Source of the DNA: Candidatus Saccharimonadota bacterium
Lineage (GTDB): Bacteria; Patescibacteriota; Saccharimonadia; Saccharimonadales; UBA4665
Direction of reading: 5' to 3'
DNA: 45,231 nt
Assembly (NCBI GenBank): GCA_027325485.1
Contig: DAIEFN010000004.1
Coordinates: 1 to 45,231, forward strand
Both the position numbers and the translations under genes were made by a program. The stretch's first letter is position 1; each line of letters starts with the position of its first letter. The notes below the pieces were generated by a model. That model saw only the letters and a list, made by a program, of their open reading frames with translations. It did no database searches and was not told the origin of the DNA. This document shows, piece by piece, positions 35,940-41,185 of the stretch.

Positions 35940-35999
35940 TTCTCTCTTCTTCTCTCTTCTTCTCTCTTCTTCTCTCTTCTTCTCTCTTCTTCTCTCTTA
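35940..35999 (-). repeat. 10-bp tandem repeat in the leader of the late operon
   Basis: Six 10-bp units (TCTCTCTTCT on the plus strand; AGAAGAGAGA on the transcript) end 2 bp upstream of the ATG at 35937. Every unit resembles a ribosome-binding site, so copy number could change translation of the first late gene. Confidence 0.95.
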
Positions 36000-36083
36000 T
36001 AGTTACAGTTACTAGCTTATATACTACTATATGCTGTATACTACATACTGTATAGTCTCCCCCCCCCCAGCCGGGGCCGCTGA
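36000..36083. other. AT-rich leader with a C10 tract; no gene seen
   Basis: Bases 36000-36055 are rich in alternating TATAC/GTATA motifs with several -10-like hexamers for the minus strand (TATAAG, TATACA) but no matching -35. A run of ten C residues (36059-36068) follows. No reading frame is visible. The late promoter may lie here, but I cannot place it. Confidence 0.5.
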
Positions 36084-36125
36084 ATTATCTGTATAAATTA
36101 CTCTTTCGTAATTTATTAAAATAAC
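36084..36125 (+). repeat. 42-bp palindrome, copy F
   Basis: Near-canonical (first base A, centre CTCTTTC-like). Its right end lies 6 bp upstream of the -35 hexamer of a strong sigma70 promoter reading rightward. Confidence 0.93.
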
Positions 36126-36131
36126 TAGCTA

Positions 36132-36160
36132 TTGACATCTTAGAAATCTCCTGCTAAAAT
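36132..36160 (+). promoter_or_regulatory. Consensus sigma70 promoter next to palindrome F
   Basis: TTGACA at 36132-36137, a 17-bp spacer and TAAAAT at 36155-36160, with an extended -10 TG at 36152-36153. Expected start is near 36167. The nearest plus-strand gene is 2.9 kb away, so the transcript may be a non-coding RNA. Confidence 0.75.
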
Positions 36161-36200
36161 TATTGGGTGGAGTGGGCGGGATAATATGCCCATTTCTGCC

Positions 36201-36259
36201 CCCCTTAGCCGTAGTCAGCCTTCTTCCCCTTCTTCCCCTTAGCCGTAGTCAGCCTTCTT
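36201..36259 (+). repeat. 25-bp direct repeat
   Basis: The 25-bp block running from CCCCTTAGCC to AGCCTTCTT occurs at 36201-36225 and again at 36235-36259 (34-bp spacing), with TTCCCCTTC between. Confidence 0.93.
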
Positions 36260-36275
36260 AACTCTTAGAGATTGA

Positions 36276-36317
36276 GTTATCTGTATAAATTACTATTCCG
36301 TAATTTATTAAAATAAT
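36276..36317 (+). repeat. 42-bp palindrome, copy G
   Basis: A canonical copy with ATAAT instead of ATAAC at the right end. No consensus promoter follows it, unlike copies F and H. Confidence 0.93.
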
Positions 36318-36357
36318 CGGACTATAAGGTAATTTATTAAAATAATTGGGCTATAAG
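36300..36357 (+). repeat. 29-bp tandem duplication including half a palindrome
   Basis: The right arm of copy G plus the following CGGACTATAAG (36300-36328) is repeated at 36329-36357 with two mismatches, giving an isolated right half-palindrome at 36329-36346. Confidence 0.9.
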
Positions 36358-36448
36358 GTGGCTGAAAGCTTTGAAAAATTAAAAAATTTCCGAAGGTGGC
36401 GTGCATCCATTCAAATTTCCCGCTAATTTCCCCCCTCCGTCAGCTTAC

Positions 36449-36579
36449 TGTCAGCCTATTGTCAGCCTATTGTCAGCCTATTGTCAGCCTAGGCTCATTA
36501 GTGAGTACTAACTACTGTGAGTGAGTACTAACTAACTAACGGATGGCCTGATTGACCTGATTGACCTGATTGACCTGAT
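36449..36579 (+). repeat. Cluster of short tandem repeats
   Basis: Three arrays lie side by side: four 11-bp units TGTCAGCCTAT (36449-36492), two 20-bp units beginning GTGAGTACTAACTA (36501-36540) and three and a half 9-bp units CTGATTGAC (36548-36579). This is the densest repeat cluster of the window and could serve as an origin or packaging region; no gene is visible. Confidence 0.9.
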
Positions 36580-36901
36580 CGATTGCTGGCTGACCGTTGA
36601 CAGCGATGGTGCAGTATGCTAGAGGATGCCCAGCGGATGGCGCTGGATGATCGGGCAACCTTAGGTTAGTGCTCACTAACATATACGCCTAATCCTGCTC
36701 AAAACGATCACTACGCGTCTTAAATCTGATCAGGCTACTACCACATCAACGTAGCTCACAGAATATCACTGTCACCCTAGGGGTGCGCTGGCGCCGGTCG
36801 TCAGATTACTGGCCGGTTGACAGGTAGCGTGCAGATGGTCTAGATCAGCGATAGCGGGATAACGGATAATAAGGTCGAAATATCCGAAAAGGCAGACAAA
36901 A
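36580..36901. other. Non-coding stretch with operator-like palindrome
   Basis: No reading frame is supported. It contains the palindrome GTTAGTG-CT-CACTAAC at 36665-36680, a CTAGGGG segment and two related blocks, CTGACCG-TTGACAG at about 36590 and CTGGCCGG-TTGACAG at about 36810, each followed by GTGCAG and CTAGA. The base composition becomes GC-richer from here to about 37850. Confidence 0.6.
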
Positions 36902-36926
36902 TAGGGCATGGTTGCGCCATGCCCTA
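36902..36926 (-). terminator. Intrinsic terminator of the GC-rich cassette
   Basis: TAGGGCATGG and CCATGCCCTA form a perfect 10-bp stem with a 5-base loop. On the minus strand it is followed by TTTTGT. It lies 22 bp beyond the last gene of the cassette. Confidence 0.85.
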
Positions 36927-36948
36927 GCGGATTGCGGGCTGTATTATC

Positions 36949-37131
36949 CTATTGCAGGCCCATCTCCCATCGGCGGGCCGTTTCTAGCTGGCAGGCCAGC
37001 ACCCACAATTTCAGCGGCACACCACGTTTCTCGGCATATCTCCGGGATGCATACCAGCCCCAGCAACGATAGTTTTGTGCTGCCGTGATAGCGGCACGTG
37101 CTACCGGCGTCATAGTGGTCATAGTGGTCAT
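36949..37131 (-). CDS. Small basic/aromatic protein of the GC-rich cassette
   Basis: A 60-residue protein starting at 37131, MTTMTTMTPVARAA, then a stretch rich in Arg, Tyr and Trp (NYRCWGWYASRRYAEKRG). The start overlaps the stop of the 23-residue peptide gene as ATGA, so it should be read by coupling; a TTG start at 37173 gives a longer frame but lacks a ribosome site. No family recognised. A strong terminator follows. Confidence 0.6.
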   Translation of the reverse strand: MTTMTTMTPVARAAITAAQNYRCWGWYASRRYAEKRGVPLKLWVLACQLETARRWEMGLQ

Positions 37132-37199
37132 AGCAGCACCATCACGGCAATTGTGAACGTGAATGCTGCCCAAAACAGTAATGTGGGGCTAGTCCTCAT
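37128..37199 (-). CDS. 23-residue membrane peptide
   Basis: A tiny reading frame, MRTSPTLLFWAAF... ending VMVLL, consists almost entirely of one transmembrane segment. The ATG at 37199 overlaps the previous stop as ATGA after a strong GAGGAGG, and its own stop overlaps the next ATG as ATGA. The two coupled overlaps make a chance frame unlikely. It could act as a membrane toxin, superinfection-exclusion peptide or regulator; nothing shows which. Confidence 0.6.
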   Translation of the reverse strand: MRTSPTLLFWAAFTFTIAVMVLL

Positions 37200-37708
37200 G
37201 CTATTTCCTCCTCATCATCATCATGCTGCGCGAACGACGCCAGCAAATCGTCGAGTGAATTGCCGCTGGCTGTGGCAGTATCGCGCAACTCACGTTGTAG
37301 GATTATGGGCACCACAGCCTGACGGGCAGCAGGTAGCAGCACGAATGCTGTCTGCTGCTCAACGCTCCATCCGTAGTAATCGTGTCCGTAGGATTGAGCC
37401 AGTTCTGCCCAATCCGCTGCCGTCACACGGCTAATCGGGTCGCGTTTCGCCACCGTACGGTGACCCCACTCACCAGCGACTAGGGCCGCCGCCATGCTAC
37501 GGCACAGTTCGTATTTTTCGCGGATATTGACACCCTGTTTAGCGGTAGCGTTGGCGAGTTTTTCACCTAGGCCAAACAGACCCAACCTCCGTTGAATCTC
37601 CGGCGTGAGCGCATCATAATCTACTGCTACGGCCCCATACGGGCCGTAGTCTCTGGATACAACGCTGCCGTTAATAGTGGCACGTGTTTTGACTGTTGCA
37701 GATGTCAT
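37196..37708 (-). CDS. Paralogue of the 40456 protein, GC-rich cassette
   Basis: A 170-residue protein starting at 37708 with GAGGAG 6 bp upstream. The middle (GLFGLGEKLANATA..., NIREKYELCRSMAAALVAGEWGHRT) matches the plan of the 40456-41100 protein (AHGISQKLGD..., SISEARASMMQLIESMKAGEWEQRS): a G-x-x-(E/Q)KL helix, a second helix and a GEW turn. The C terminus is acidic. The role is unknown; proteins of this plan occur in many phages. GC content is higher than in neighbouring genes. Confidence 0.7.
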   Translation of the reverse strand: MTSATVKTRATINGSVVSRDYGPYGAVAVDYDALTPEIQRRLGLFGLGEKLANATAKQGVNIREKYELCRSMAAALVAGEWGHRTVAKRDPISRVTAADWAELAQSYGHDYYGWSVEQQTAFVLLPAARQAVVPIILQRELRDTATASGNSLDDLLASFAQHDDDEEEIA

Positions 37709-37759
37709 GTCTAGCTCCTCATGTAGCATCCCGAAATTGGGATACCGTTATCGTACCCC

Positions 37760-37786
37760 TGTCAACACATTTTGCATACGCAAAAT
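37760..37786 (-). promoter_or_regulatory. Operator-like palindrome beside a -35 hexamer
   Basis: ATTTTGC-ATAC-GCAAAAT (37769-37786) is a palindrome with 7-bp arms. On the minus strand a TTGACA (37760-37765) lies 3 bp downstream of it, 52 bp before the 37708 start. No convincing -10 is seen at 16-18 bp (TATCCC sits at 15 bp). Confidence 0.5.
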
Positions 37787-37826
37787 TCAGGTTACTATGA
37801 CCTGCGCTGTCTCTAATACCAATGTG

Positions 37827-37852
37827 AGTGAGCGCTCACTAACCCCCCCCCC
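37827..37852. promoter_or_regulatory. TetR-type operator-like palindrome and C10 tract
   Basis: AGTGAGCGCTCACT is a perfect 14-bp palindrome (37827-37840), resembling half-sites of TetR-family operators. Ten C residues follow (37843-37852). Related GTTAGTG/CACTAAC sites lie at 36665-36680. Confidence 0.5.
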
Positions 37853-37879
37853 ACTTTCTGGCTATTAGGAATTGCTACG

Positions 37880-37901
37880 GTGCTATCCATATGGATAGCA
37901 C
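37880..37901 (+). terminator. Perfect palindrome with T-rich tail
   Basis: GTGCTATCC and GGATAGCAC form a 9-bp stem around ATAT, with TTTGTATTTTG following on the plus strand. It may terminate plus-strand transcripts, or it may close the minus-strand operon ending at 37925. Confidence 0.55.
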
Positions 37902-37924
37902 TTTGTATTTTGTCTTCAATGTAG

Positions 37925-38098
37925 TCAGTACAGCAGGTCAAAAAAGTAATCTCCCTCTAGACCAAGTTCCTCATAAAGGACATCTTCGGGGTCTTCTCCG
38001 TCCTCATAGACCATTTCTCTACAAGCTTTTACTTCATTTTCAGCTTCATACCGCGTCAAGCCGTCCCGTTCCATGAGCACTTTAACAATCTCATTCAT
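37925..38098 (-). CDS. 57-residue acidic protein
   Basis: A short frame reading MNEIVKVLMERDGLTRYEAE..., then acidic helix and the ending LGLEGDYFFDLLY. AGGAAAGTGCT precedes the ATG at 38098. Small proteins with the pattern LMERDGLTR-x-EAE and LGLE-x-DY-x-x-DLL are common in phages of Gram-negative bacteria; function is unknown. It lies 24 bp after the hairpin that follows the 38153 gene. Confidence 0.72.
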   Translation of the reverse strand: MNEIVKVLMERDGLTRYEAENEVKACREMVYEDGEDPEDVLYEELGLEGDYFFDLLY

Positions 38099-38120
38099 AG
38101 CACTTTCCTTTCATGATGAA

Positions 38121-38140
38121 AGGCGGACAACCGTCCGCCT
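38121..38140 (-). terminator. Hairpin after the 38153 gene
   Basis: AGGCGGAC and GTCCGCCT form an 8-bp GC-rich stem with a 4-base loop, followed by TTTCATC on the minus strand. It may be a partial terminator in the leader of the 57-residue gene. Confidence 0.55.
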
Positions 38141-38152
38141 ATGTATAAAACT

Positions 38153-38635
38153 TCAGGGGCATACGAATTCGTAGACTTCATCTACAACAAGTTTTTCTTT
38201 CCGCTCGACGATACGGCTATAACATGCGCTGTCACTTTTTAAACACACCACTATTTGCAATGCAAATCTTTCTCCAATTTGCAAATTGTAGGATGTATAA
38301 AGATGCGCAGGCGCCGCCTGAGACGTAAAATTCTTACCAAAATGATCCTCAAAATCAGACAGCATATCCTCAACATCCCTGAAAGAGTTCACATAGACCA
38401 CCAAGGAGACCGCATTGGTATACAAACTCCAAAGTCCGTTTGGAAAGTGTGTCTCGCCAATGAAGAGAAAGGCCCGCATATGCTGCCGCACGGTGCAAAT
38501 TGTGTTGTTCATCTGAACTTCGCGTTCGGCATGTGCTTTTTGCATGAGTGCAAACTCTTTTTCAAATTGTTCTTGTCCGGCAATTTCCACAGCTTCCATA
38601 GTTTCCACAGCTTCCACAGCTTCCACAGCTTCCAT
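38153..38635 (-). CDS. Hypothetical protein, paralogue of the 2877 gene
   Basis: A 160-residue protein starting at 38635 after AGGAAGGA. The first 20 residues are an EAVEAV repeat encoded by 9-bp DNA repeats, then a charged helix. The region VNSFRDVEDMLSDFEDHF...  and the ending DEVYEFVCP match the 2877-3272 protein, so the two are diverged copies. This copy has a longer N terminus. No function is recognised. Confidence 0.7.
   Translation of the reverse strand: MEAVEAVEAVETMEAVEIAGQEQFEKEFALMQKAHAEREVQMNNTICTVRQHMRAFLFIGETHFPNGLWSLYTNAVSLVVYVNSFRDVEDMLSDFEDHFGKNFTSQAAPAHLYTSYNLQIGERFALQIVVCLKSDSACYSRIVERKEKLVVDEVYEFVCP
38585..38635 (-). repeat. 9-bp repeats coding for the EAV tail
   Basis: Units of the type CAGCTTCCA (plus strand) recur at 9-bp spacing at the 5' end of the gene, coding for EAV/EAV/EAV/ETM/EAV. 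In-frame unit changes would alter only the N-terminal tail length. Confidence 0.85.
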
Positions 38636-38666
38636 AATTTTTTCCTTCCTTTAAAAATGTCAATTG

Positions 38667-38729
38667 TCAATGATGAAAAATGAAAAGCCACCAGAGAACG
38701 GCGACTATAATAAAAAGAACAAAGTTCAT
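38667..38729 (-). CDS. Possible 20-residue membrane micropeptide
   Basis: MNFVLFIIVAVLWWLFIFHH is a single hydrophobic helix. It lies between a candidate promoter and the 38635 start. The upstream TTAGGGCATGAT gives only a weak ribosome site, so the call is tentative. Confidence 0.35.
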   Translation of the reverse strand: MNFVLFIIVAVLWWLFIFHH

Positions 38730-38843
38730 ATCATGCCCTAATACCAGTAGTTGTAACAGTAATCGCCGGCATACATATACATGCCCATATGTCCACATGT
38801 CCACATGCATACATATATAATGTCATCGAACGATTACAGGCCC

Positions 38844-38872
38844 ATTTTATCTCCATCTTAGATATAGCGCAA
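38844..38872 (-). promoter_or_regulatory. Candidate minus-strand promoter
   Basis: On the minus strand: TTGCGC (38867-38872), a 17-bp spacer and TAAAAT (38844-38849). It would drive the genes from 38729 leftwards and lies back to back with the plus-strand promoter across palindrome H. Confidence 0.5.
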
Positions 38873-38886
38873 CCTACTTATTGATG

Positions 38887-38928
38887 GTTATGTTTATAAA
38901 TTACATAATAGTAATTCATTAAAATAAC
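38887..38928 (+). repeat. 42-bp palindrome, copy H
   Basis: GTTAT-GTTT-ATAAATTAC-ATAATA-GTAATTCAT-TAAA-ATAAC. It is placed between two divergent promoters, with its right end 5 bp before the -35 of the plus-strand promoter, the same geometry as copy F. Confidence 0.93.
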
Positions 38929-38933
38929 CGCTA

Positions 38934-38962
38934 TTGACATCTTATTCCCATTGAATTACAAT
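38934..38962 (+). promoter_or_regulatory. Consensus sigma70 promoter for the 39045 gene
   Basis: TTGACA (38934-38939), a 17-bp spacer and TACAAT (38957-38962). Expected start is near 38969, giving a leader of about 75 bases that contains the 13-bp repeats. The bases GCTATTGACATCTTA are shared with the promoter next to palindrome F. Confidence 0.8.
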
Positions 38963-38980
38963 AGGTTGTCAAACCGGCAG

Positions 38981-39026
38981 GCGACAGGCACCAGCGACAG
39001 GCACCAGCGACAGACGCCAGCGACAG
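38981..39026 (+). repeat. 13-bp tandem repeat in the 39045 leader
   Basis: Three and a half units of GCGACAGGCACCA (third unit GCGACAGACGCCA) lie between the promoter and the start codon. Confidence 0.92.
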
Positions 39027-39044
39027 CGAATAGAAAGCTAGAGT

Positions 39045-40238
39045 ATGCGAATAAAGAAAATAAAGCCCTCAGAGAGGAACTTTAGAGCTAAACTTCGTGC
39101 GAAAGCGCGTAAAAGAGGCTATCAAGGTGCCAGTTCCACCTTAGCTTCAAGTCGCTATAACTACTTACATAGCACTTTGTATGCTAGATATAAAGTGGAA
39201 CTCCCGTGGGACTATTCCCCGCCTGAGCCTATCATCAACCTTATAGCTTACTTGAATAGTGAGCTTCGACCGGCCCCGGAGCGTACTTTTATCATGCGGA
39301 TGGGGGATAAGAAGCAGCTAGATGGCTTCCTTCTTAGCTTTTATAGGGCACTTAATTACTTAAGCAGACGATTGTACATTGAAGAAGCTCTTTGGGTCGA
39401 ACAAAGTATAAAAATAACTATACTTAATGAGTATGGGATGAATCTTCGACTGGATGCGGATGATAAAGTAGAGGTTAATGAAAGAGAATGGGATAAAGGA
39501 AATTTAAATAGCGGCATAACGGAAGATAGTTATGTCTTTTTTAAGGATGGCGTTCGCAATGCCCCAGAAGGCAGTTTATATAACTTAGATGAGATCAAAG
39601 AGACTGTAAGAGAGGTAAAAAGAGAGCTTAAGAAGGATTGGAAGCCTCATGGGACGCTTAGAAGTCGGGAATTTCAGGCTAATCCAGAGATTGTGCAGTC
39701 GGAAGCCCAAAGATCCCTCTTCAATCTCACTACTTATGCAGCAAGAAGCTATAAGATAAGATTTAGCCCGGAGAATCTCCCGCCTTCTAAAGGTCGAGAG
39801 AAGTATAATAGCTATTTTAAGCATCTTAGAGAAGTTCACTATAGAAAAGGTGCATTTCCGCCATCTTACTTCCATCTTAATGGCTGGAGAATTAGAACTA
39901 TAAAGAGTAGGATTGAAAGAGGAAAAGAGAAGACAACAACCCCATCTACTCCTTACTTAAGAACTCAATTTTACGTCCTTTTCACGCCGTTCGATGACAG
40001 TTTTGGAAGTTGTCAAGAGGTCCGGGAAACTCTGGACGAGATTTTTAGAATGAATAAGGAAAGTGGCAAGGCTACAGAGTGGGAAAAGTTAGGGGAAAAG
40101 GTACGAAATAGGAATTTAGGGCGCATACTTAAAGAGGAAGCTGACATAGAAGAAGGCGGAAAATTGACAAAAAAGATGAAGGTTAGCAATTTAGAGAAAA
40201 ACTTAGAAAGTTTAAGAAAGTTAAGAGAGAAAGGATAG
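39045..40238 (+). CDS. Orphan basic protein of unknown function
   Basis: A 397-residue protein with no family I recognise. The N-terminal 40 residues are strongly basic (RAKLRAKARKRG), the middle is mixed helix and strand with many Arg and Tyr residues, and the C-terminal 60 are charged helix. It stands alone between a consensus promoter and palindrome copy I, whose first base is the last base of its stop codon. A single gene with a strong host-type promoter at the head of the early arm suggests an early host-takeover or nucleic-acid-binding role, but this is inference. The ribosome site is weak. Confidence 0.75.
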   Translation: MRIKKIKPSERNFRAKLRAKARKRGYQGASSTLASSRYNYLHSTLYARYKVELPWDYSPPEPIINLIAYLNSELRPAPERTFIMRMGDKKQLDGFLLSFYRALNYLSRRLYIEEALWVEQSIKITILNEYGMNLRLDADDKVEVNEREWDKGNLNSGITEDSYVFFKDGVRNAPEGSLYNLDEIKETVREVKRELKKDWKPHGTLRSREFQANPEIVQSEAQRSLFNLTTYAARSYKIRFSPENLPPSKGREKYNSYFKHLREVHYRKGAFPPSYFHLNGWRIRTIKSRIERGKEKTTTPSTPYLRTQFYVLFTPFDDSFGSCQEVRETLDEIFRMNKESGKATEWEKLGEKVRNRNLGRILKEEADIEEGGKLTKKMKVSNLEKNLESLRKLREKG

Positions 40239-40279
40239 TTATTTTTATAGATTACTAAATAGTAATTTATTGAAATAAT
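40238..40279 (+). repeat. 42-bp palindrome, copy I
   Basis: GTTAT-TTTT-ATAGATTAC-TAAATA-GTAATTTAT-TGAA-ATAAT. It starts at the last base of the TAG stop of the 39045 gene. Confidence 0.9.
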
Positions 40280-40320
40280 TGAGCGAGTGGAAAAAATAGC
40301 CGGAATTAAAAATAAGTATA

Positions 40321-40349
40321 TTGCAGATGGTTCAAGCTGGTGATATTAT
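40321..40349 (+). promoter_or_regulatory. Sigma70 promoter with extended -10
   Basis: TTGCAG (40321-40326), a 17-bp spacer and TATTAT (40344-40349), with TG one base before the -10. It should drive the 40456 gene. Confidence 0.7.
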
Positions 40350-40455
40350 GGTTACTCGTTGATGATTAACTAGATGCATCAGCGTGATTATTCGGTCTGT
40401 CGGGGGGCCTATCGACTACTGAATAGTAAATTAACCCTAACCAAGGAAGAAGAAA

Positions 40456-41100
40456 ATGCCAAAGCGCCATCATGATCACGAGCAAGTTGAAGTAGAACAG
40501 AAAGCTGAAGTAGAGCAGCAAGTTGAAGTAGAGCAAGTTGAAGTAGAGCAAGTTGAAATGAAAGATGCAGTTCCTCAAGAGTCTAAGAAAACTTTGTCGA
40601 AAAAGACAACCATTGGCGATGACGAAGCTACTGTAGTTTTCAGCTTTGCACGTGGTGAGCCTATCAGCGTGAGTACGCAAGACTTCGCAGCCCTGCACAT
40701 GCACCTGATTGCCCACGGCATCAGCCAGAAGTTGGGTGATCGTTTCACTTCCGCATACAATAAAAATAAAAGCATCAGCGAAGCCCGCGCATCCATGATG
40801 CAGTTGATTGAGAGCATGAAAGCCGGAGAGTGGGAACAGCGTAGCCGTTCCGGTGACGAAGTCAAAATCAAACGGTCTACGGACGTGGCCCGAGCTTTTG
40901 CAGAGGTTAAAGGTTGGACTTTGGAGAAAGCTGAAGCACTGGTTGAACGTCTTACACCCATGCAGATTAAGGACATCTGCGCAACTACCGAAGTTGCGCC
41001 GATTCTGGCTCGTCTTGCAATGGAGCGTGCCGCGAAGCGTGCAGAAAAGGCTTCGAAGTCTCTGGCATCTATGGACTTTGGCGACCTGGCCGGCGAGTAA
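40456..41100 (+). CDS. Conserved phage protein with VEVEQ tail, paralogue of 37196
   Basis: A 214-residue protein. The first 35 residues are acidic VEVEQ-type repeats encoded by 15-bp DNA repeats. The rest has a helix with HGISQKLGD, a second helix and GEWEQRS, then a helical C terminus (KAEALVERLTPMQIKDIC). This plan is common in phage proteins of unknown role and recurs in the 37196-37708 gene. It has its own promoter and a strong terminator, so it is probably expressed at high level as a single gene. AAGGAAGAAG precedes the start. Confidence 0.75.
   Translation: MPKRHHDHEQVEVEQKAEVEQQVEVEQVEVEQVEMKDAVPQESKKTLSKKTTIGDDEATVVFSFARGEPISVSTQDFAALHMHLIAHGISQKLGDRFTSAYNKNKSISEARASMMQLIESMKAGEWEQRSRSGDEVKIKRSTDVARAFAEVKGWTLEKAEALVERLTPMQIKDICATTEVAPILARLAMERAAKRAEKASKSLASMDFGDLAGE
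40477..40560 (+). repeat. 15-bp repeats coding for the VEVEQ tail
   Basis: Imperfect units of GTTGAAGTAGAGCAA occur in frame near the gene start. Unit gain or loss would keep the frame. Confidence 0.85.
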
Positions 41101-41122
41101 CCTAGCTTAAAAGAGGTAAGGT

Positions 41123-41150
41123 GGCCACGGAATATCCGTGGCCCTTTTTT
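41123..41150 (+). terminator. Strong intrinsic terminator
   Basis: GGCCACGGA and TCCGTGGCC form a perfect 9-bp stem with a 3-base loop, followed by CTTTTTT. It closes the 40456 transcript. Confidence 0.95.
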
Positions 41151-41185
41151 GGGGCCTAATTTAGTTCAGTAAGGGAAAAGAGATC

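Noticed and set aside
36592-36840. TTGACA hexamers at 36597 and 36817 as full promoters
   Set aside because: No acceptable -10 lies at 16-18 bp; only the similarity between the two blocks is reported.
37132-37173. TTG-initiated longer form of the 60-residue cassette protein
   Set aside because: No ribosome site; the ATGA-coupled start at 37131 fits better, and the region codes for the 23-residue peptide in another frame.
35938-39044. tRNA genes in the long intergenic region
   Set aside because: Hairpins are present but no cloverleaf with acceptor and anticodon arms was found by eye.
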